The notes under the pieces were generated by a model. That model was given only the letters and a program-made list of their open reading frames with translations. It had not been told where the DNA came from and did not search any database. A program made the translations under genes and the position numbers. Shown here piece after piece: positions 59,510 to 64,000 of a stretch of DNA of 64,000 bases; within the stretch, counting starts at the first letter, position 1; each line of letters opens with the position of its first letter. Source of the stretch: a virus; the IMG/VR virus record IMGVR_UViG_3300050021_000713, positions 1-64,000 of that record. One strand, given 5' to 3'.

Positions 59510-60014
59510 TCCGGAATGCACTCGCACTCGTACAGGCTGCAGCGGAAACCGTTCCGTCGGATTTGAAATCTGCGTCGGAGCGCAACGACGCTTTGCTGCT
59601 CGCGTTCAAGGAGAAGCTGTTCTACGGCGGTGGACGGTATGTCTTGTACGGATCCGACGGGAAGCACCTGCTCAATCTCGGTTTCGGTTTCAACAAGACG
59701 CCGCGCGGCGGTTGGAAAACTGGATCGTGGAGCTCACTCCAGACAGCTACGATTCCAGGGAAGAGCATGTTCCGGTTGGAGTCTGGCGACTGTTGCGGCA
59801 TGGCACCGGTCTGGTCCTATCCAGGTTCCAATCAAACACGTACAAGGACACGGTGCCGCTGGCAGCTTCGCACTACTACGACATTTCGAAGGCGGACGAC
59901 TACATGTCGATCCGACGCATGATCGCGAACAACATCTACAAAGAGATCATCCGGTTACGCGTGGCCGCAGGTCACGACGACATCAAGTACCAACACGTCG
60001 ACTTCTCCAGGTGA
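59506..60014 (+). CDS. leader-bearing virion protein interrupted by a -1 frameshift
   Basis: ATG overlaps the upstream stop. M-I-R-N-A-L-A-L-V-Q-A-A-A-E leader, then a single domain like those in the next two genes. At AAAA (59716-59719) the protein-like signal moves to the -1 frame (N-W-I-V-E-L-T-P...Y-Q-H-V-D-F-S-R) ending TGA 60012-60014; the unshifted frame continues to 59922 with Arg/Thr-rich nonsense. One more A would give about 169 residues. No good slippery heptamer is present, so an assembly error or mutation is likelier than programmed shifting. Confidence 0.65.
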
Positions 60015-60021
60015 CCAAAAC

Positions 60022-61947
60022 ATGATCACGAACGTCTTGCACCTGGTACAGTCCGCTGCGGAACCGAAGCCGAAGAATGCTGCGGTAATGTCGCTGCTGC
60101 GCCTGGAGTTCGCGTTCGAGAACGGAAGTGTATCTCGGAGCGACCTCAGCTTCCAGAGCTCTGGATTCAATGTCGAGGTGTACGAAACCCACGACGATGG
60201 TTCCATCCTGTTCTCGTTGACACGCCCCGGCGCCACGGAACCGATCGGTTACATCGAGCTGTTCTCCGGCTACGGTGCAATGCACCGGCAGCAGGGTTTG
60301 AAGAAGGCTACACCAGCGCTCGTTCTGTGGGATGCAACGAACGAGGTGAAGCTGCACACATTTGACGCTAGGCTTGTAGACCGGTTGCTGCGCACCAAAC
60401 ACGTGAGCACACGTGAACAGGTGATCCAGCTGTTCCAGGCGTTGCTGAAGTCCATGCTCCCGAAGGCTGCGGATGTCTTGGAAAAGCATGCCACAGCCGC
60501 GACGGAACCAGAAGTCGGAAACCCGCTCAGCTTCATGCGCAATCTGCGACGGCGACTGATCGAACATCCGGTCCAGATCCGTATCGGTTCCCAAGTCGTT
60601 GCGTTTTCAAGTAGTAGGCTTCAGTCCAATGGTTTGAACGTGTTCTACGTCGGATCCCGCACAAACCCAAGGTTGTTGGCTTCGGCTGGTGACCACTACT
60701 GTCTGTTCATGCCGCTGACGACGGTCCATATTCCTGTTGTTGAGCACGAGACCGCGCCTGTATTTCTGTTACGGGTGGCAAAGCTGTTCCTCGAACATCC
60801 AGAGCTGAACCGAGCCCGCGCTGCTGTGGAACCGGAACCACAGCACACCGACATCAACACCGTGTACCGGAACCAGATGGCTCTACACCGGGCAGCCGTG
60901 GCTGTCATCAAGACCGGTAGGAACGGTTCCTTTCACATGAATATCCGTGGCGTTGAGATTTGGCTATCGGTGTCGTTCAACTCCACCATCCACGCCGTGC
61001 TCATGTTACCTACGGGACAGCGCGACATCAACTTCTCACCGTCGGACTTCGCCGACGACAGCTTGATGTACACCGTTGAAGGTCACCACCCAGCGGTCCA
61101 GGTACCGAAGCGATACCAGATGAACGACGGAACGCCGAAGCAGTATCTGCAGCACCTGGTCGCGTTCGCGTTGGAGAAGCTGGCTCCGTCAGCAGAGGCC
61201 GCGGCAGAACCCGAAATACAGAAGGATCCTTGGGACGGCGTCAACACCGACAATCTACTCACGAGCCCGGTGCCGAAACAGAAGGTCCAGGTTGACGACG
61301 CCGTGGTCACGGTGCAGTCCACGGAGTACCAGCGCAAGCCGGCGTGGGAGATTCGAATTCAACTTCCGATACCGGGTCCGAAAAAGACTGCGACTGCTAC
61401 GTACCTGGTGAAGCTCGGGTATCCTGCTTCAGGTTCCGGGCAGCAGTCGTACTTGCTGATGTTGCAGACATCGAGCGGGTGCCGACAACGATTTGACTGC
61501 ACCTGGGCGGTTATCGATCGCAGGGTGAACACGGCGAAAAAGCTGATGCAAGAAGTCGTACGCGCCGCGGTGAAAGACTTCCAGCAGCTCCGGGCGAACG
61601 CGGTCTCGCGTTCGAAGTACGCGCACGGCGCCGCGGAGCCACAGCCGGAGAAGTTCGGCTGGGCGCAGGTTGAAGAGTACCTGGACAACACACCACCGCA
61701 TGAAGTACGGACGAAGGATGTGACGCTAGGGTACGATCCCGATCTCGACGATGCTCACCGTGTTTTCTTCGTCACCAGCGTTCCCGGGTGTGGTTTAGGC
61801 TACGTCCAGGATGCCGGAGATGGTCACGGGGTTCGGGTCTACGTCAACAACGTCTTCCGCACCACGGTACGGGTAACGTCGTTGCAGGATCTCCTGAAGC
61901 AGATCGACCGGTTGACGAAGGCACACGCGAAACGCCCACGGACATGA
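60022..61947 (+). CDS. multi-module virion protein with A-x-E separators (5 modules)
   Basis: 641 residues. Leader M-I-T-N-V-L-H-L-V-Q-S-A-A-E14. Further A-[ATV]-E-P motifs at Glu162, 270, 396 and 539 divide the chain into five modules of about 148, 108, 126, 143 and 102 residues. Each module begins with a Pro-rich polar stretch and is mixed beta/alpha, typically ending in a helix. The Glu-terminated motifs resemble the A/S-x-E sites cut by phiKZ-type prohead proteases. Interpreted as a head-internal or ejected precursor protein. It ends in an ATGA overlap with a second gene of the same design. Confidence 0.68.
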   Translation: MITNVLHLVQSAAEPKPKNAAVMSLLRLEFAFENGSVSRSDLSFQSSGFNVEVYETHDDGSILFSLTRPGATEPIGYIELFSGYGAMHRQQGLKKATPALVLWDATNEVKLHTFDARLVDRLLRTKHVSTREQVIQLFQALLKSMLPKAADVLEKHATAATEPEVGNPLSFMRNLRRRLIEHPVQIRIGSQVVAFSSSRLQSNGLNVFYVGSRTNPRLLASAGDHYCLFMPLTTVHIPVVEHETAPVFLLRVAKLFLEHPELNRARAAVEPEPQHTDINTVYRNQMALHRAAVAVIKTGRNGSFHMNIRGVEIWLSVSFNSTIHAVLMLPTGQRDINFSPSDFADDSLMYTVEGHHPAVQVPKRYQMNDGTPKQYLQHLVAFALEKLAPSAEAAAEPEIQKDPWDGVNTDNLLTSPVPKQKVQVDDAVVTVQSTEYQRKPAWEIRIQLPIPGPKKTATATYLVKLGYPASGSGQQSYLLMLQTSSGCRQRFDCTWAVIDRRVNTAKKLMQEVVRAAVKDFQQLRANAVSRSKYAHGAAEPQPEKFGWAQVEEYLDNTPPHEVRTKDVTLGYDPDLDDAHRVFFVTSVPGCGLGYVQDAGDGHGVRVYVNNVFRTTVRVTSLQDLLKQIDRLTKAHAKRPRT

Positions 61948-64000
61948 GCAGCGCACTCGATCTCGTGCGCGCGGCCGCGGAGCCGGCGCCGAGCACAAGA
62001 ACACCTAGTCAGGCCTTCGATGCTTTGTGCGCGGAGTTGCGGAATCGCGTGATTCGGATCCAGCACGGGCAGTACAAGGTGCAAGTGTTCTTGATCCAAT
62101 TCCCGTCTATCCAGGTTCGATCCACGGCCTGGGAGAATCCAGATCACTCTGTAGTCACGGGTTTGCGCATCTCCAGATCCGGGCGCGGAACGTACCCGAA
62201 GCTGAGTGCGGTTGCTAACGATGCCCTCGCCGAGTACATACCCGGTGACATCCATCGCGGTGTCAGCACCTGGCAGGATCTTTTGCGCAACGCCGTCAAC
62301 CTTTCGATCCGGTACGCGGAGAAGGAACACCGGAATCTGGTGCGGATGCAGAAGCTGAATGCACGGTTGAACCGTCCAACAGCAGCTACGGAGTCGTTGT
62401 TGCATGACGACCTGCATCGGTCTACACCAAGTGACAGTCTGCGCAAGCGCTTGAGCCGGCTCGGGAATGGCCGTGTTTTCACCTACAAAGGACACCGGTT
62501 CCAAATTCAAACCTACGGGAACGATGATTCCTGCGTCGTCTTTCCACGGCCTCCGTTTCCTAACGCCAACAACGCCGAGAACGTGCAGTGGATTCTGTAT
62601 CAGGACCACTACGCTCCTGGGCCGGAAAAGGACCGGTGGCTGAAAGACAAAGGTCCGTTGAGCGCGGTGCCGCGACACACGTTTCTACAACCGAAGGTCG
62701 ACACCGGGCGCGGCCATGCGGCTTCTTCGGTACTGAACGAGCGACAGCACTGGATCGAGGAAGCAGAGCTGAAGACCGATCGTGATCTTGTCCTGGCCTT
62801 GCTCAAGAATTCGGAGCCGCTACTACGCGGTCACGGATTTCGCATCAAGCCCGGCGCAGCTACAGCCGCCGCAGAACCTCTGTTGCATAACGACTTGCAC
62901 CGTGAAGTGAATCGTGCCGCGTACGACATCACAACTAGAACCCGGAATGACTGGCGCGGGCGTCGGTTCCTTGAACTCTCGCTCGTTGACTTTCCCAGGA
63001 GCAGCAACACCTGGATCTATCGAGTGTACACCGATGACGGTCATGGCAAGCATCGGTTTACGTTATACCAAATCCGTCGCGTAGGCGCAGGTAAGGAGCT
63101 TGTTGGGCATACCTTGAATCGAGACCGACCGCTGCGTTCTTTCGCGGAGTTGCTGAATGCTGCTGTGGAGTACTGCGTCAACAGCACCGACAAGGCACGC
63201 GGTGTGACCGCAGCTGCGGAACCACAGCCGCCACAGGAGCCGGCTCCTGTGGATCTGCTGAAGATGGCAAAGCTGCCGGAGAAGACGTTCCACGTCAAAG
63301 GACTTGAAATCAAGGCCCGCAGCAGCGAGTACAATTCCAAGCCGGTTTGGTCCTTCGTTCTCGAAGGCCGCGAGGAGCGGAAGCCGCGCACGTTCATTCT
63401 ACGGTCCGACTACCACCAGCGTGGAACCCGCTACGAGCTGATCCTAGGCGACCCGGGTTCGCGCGAGCAGGGTGTTGACTGTTGGGAGATCCAGGATCCG
63501 CGGGTTCGGACACCGAGGCAGTTGCTCCAGGTAACAGTCGAAGCCATTGTCAAACTCGAGCTCTCCTGGTTGTCCGTGTTGCCACCGGACCACCCACATC
63601 GCCGCGGCGTGACCGCCGCTACAGAACACACGGACTTGAACGACATGAGCCTGGGGCAGATGTTCATGTACTTGTACCGGAAGAGCAAGAGCAAGCCCGC
63701 GGACGTGAAGATGGATGGACATCGGTGTCACATCCGTTTCAACGACGTGTACTCGGCTTGGGTGTGTCTGGACGATTCGGACATGAAGACCGTGCTTTTC
63801 AGCGTCGACAACCTCCACCACCGTGTACGTGGATTGGAGCCGGTGCTGCGCATGCATCTTAACGGCAGCAACATCCAGGAGCTGCTGTGGCAGTCGGAGT
63901 TGCCGCGGAATCCACAGGCGTTGATGCAGCGCATGGTCGCGGAGTCGGTGAAGTTCCTGGAGACGCGCGGCGCGACAGCAGCCGCGGAGCCTGTAGTCGA
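61944..64000 (+). CDS. multi-module virion protein with A-x-E separators (continues past window)
   Basis: Open to the window end (685 codons seen). Leader M-S-S-A-L-D-L-V-R-A-A-A-E13. A-[AT]-E motifs at Glu150, 311, 426, 561 and 682 split it into modules of about 137, 161, 115, 135 and 121 residues. Two of the separators are followed by the same L-L-H-D/N-D-L-H string (after 150 and 311), showing internal duplication. Residue after Glu is Pro in four sites, Ser and His in the others. Same inferred role as the 60022 protein; the true length is unknown. Confidence 0.68.
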   Translation, partial: MSSALDLVRAAAEPAPSTRTPSQAFDALCAELRNRVIRIQHGQYKVQVFLIQFPSIQVRSTAWENPDHSVVTGLRISRSGRGTYPKLSAVANDALAEYIPGDIHRGVSTWQDLLRNAVNLSIRYAEKEHRNLVRMQKLNARLNRPTAATESLLHDDLHRSTPSDSLRKRLSRLGNGRVFTYKGHRFQIQTYGNDDSCVVFPRPPFPNANNAENVQWILYQDHYAPGPEKDRWLKDKGPLSAVPRHTFLQPKVDTGRGHAASSVLNERQHWIEEAELKTDRDLVLALLKNSEPLLRGHGFRIKPGAATAAAEPLLHNDLHREVNRAAYDITTRTRNDWRGRRFLELSLVDFPRSSNTWIYRVYTDDGHGKHRFTLYQIRRVGAGKELVGHTLNRDRPLRSFAELLNAAVEYCVNSTDKARGVTAAAEPQPPQEPAPVDLLKMAKLPEKTFHVKGLEIKARSSEYNSKPVWSFVLEGREERKPRTFILRSDYHQRGTRYELILGDPGSREQGVDCWEIQDPRVRTPRQLLQVTVEAIVKLELSWLSVLPPDHPHRRGVTAATEHTDLNDMSLGQMFMYLYRKSKSKPADVKMDGHRCHIRFNDVYSAWVCLDDSDMKTVLFSVDNLHHRVRGLEPVLRMHLNGSNIQELLWQSELPRNPQALMQRMVAESVKFLETRGATAAAEPVV

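Overview
The window is a contiguous piece of the genome of a large, GC-rich, contractile-tailed (myovirus-type) dsDNA bacteriophage. The evidence is a very long tail sheath protein, a tube-like protein, a tail assembly chaperone pair with a canonical -1 slippery site, a 1314-residue tape measure, a large terminase and a portal, together with seven tRNA genes and its own recombination genes. Every gene I call runs on the + strand except one inserted TnpB element. Genes are tightly packed with ATGA/GTGA/TTGA overlaps and frequent GTG starts. The host cannot be named from the sequence.

Layout. 1-8.9 kb: small overlapping ORFs, tRNAs (Val, Ser, Met/Ile, Gln, Ser), a decayed tRNA, a DUF4406-MazG-type fusion, an HNH endonuclease, small hypothetical proteins, a protein sharing a segment with the portal, and an M16-type metallopeptidase. 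8.9-13.6 kb: tRNA-Glu(CTC), a full-length glutamyl-tRNA synthetase, an acyl carrier protein, an HD-phosphopantetheine adenylyltransferase fusion, a P-loop (CoaE-like) kinase and a CYTH triphosphatase. This compact aminoacylation and CoA/carrier-protein module is the most unusual block. 13.6-24.7 kb: tRNA-Thr, an NYN-domain protein, a divergent sigma factor, a possible ssDNA-binding protein, a thioredoxin-like protein, a type IA topoisomerase relative without a recognisable active site, an intein-containing RecA/UvsX recombinase, an SbcD/gp47-like phosphoesterase and a RuvC-like nuclease. 24.8-50.6 kb: sheath, tube, chaperones, tape measure and probable tail/baseplate proteins, plus a methyltransferase. 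50.6-64 kb: terminase, portal and neck-type genes, with a TnpB element inserted just before the portal gene, then at least three proteins with a common leader. The last two of these are strings of roughly 100-160-residue modules separated by A-A/T/V-E motifs.

How the parts may work together. The sigma factor could read a recurring TTGTAAAT box. At two genes (14132 and 32894) this box lies exactly 7 nt before the start codon, suggesting leaderless transcripts. The CoaD-like and CoaE-like activities could supply CoA for the phage ACP, while GluRS with its tRNA could secure Glu decoding or a carrier reaction. The A-x-E modules look like head or virion proteins made as precursors and cut by a prohead-type protease, although no protease of that type is visible here. 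Two genes are broken in a way that one extra base in a four-base homopolymer would repair, so assembly error must be kept in mind.
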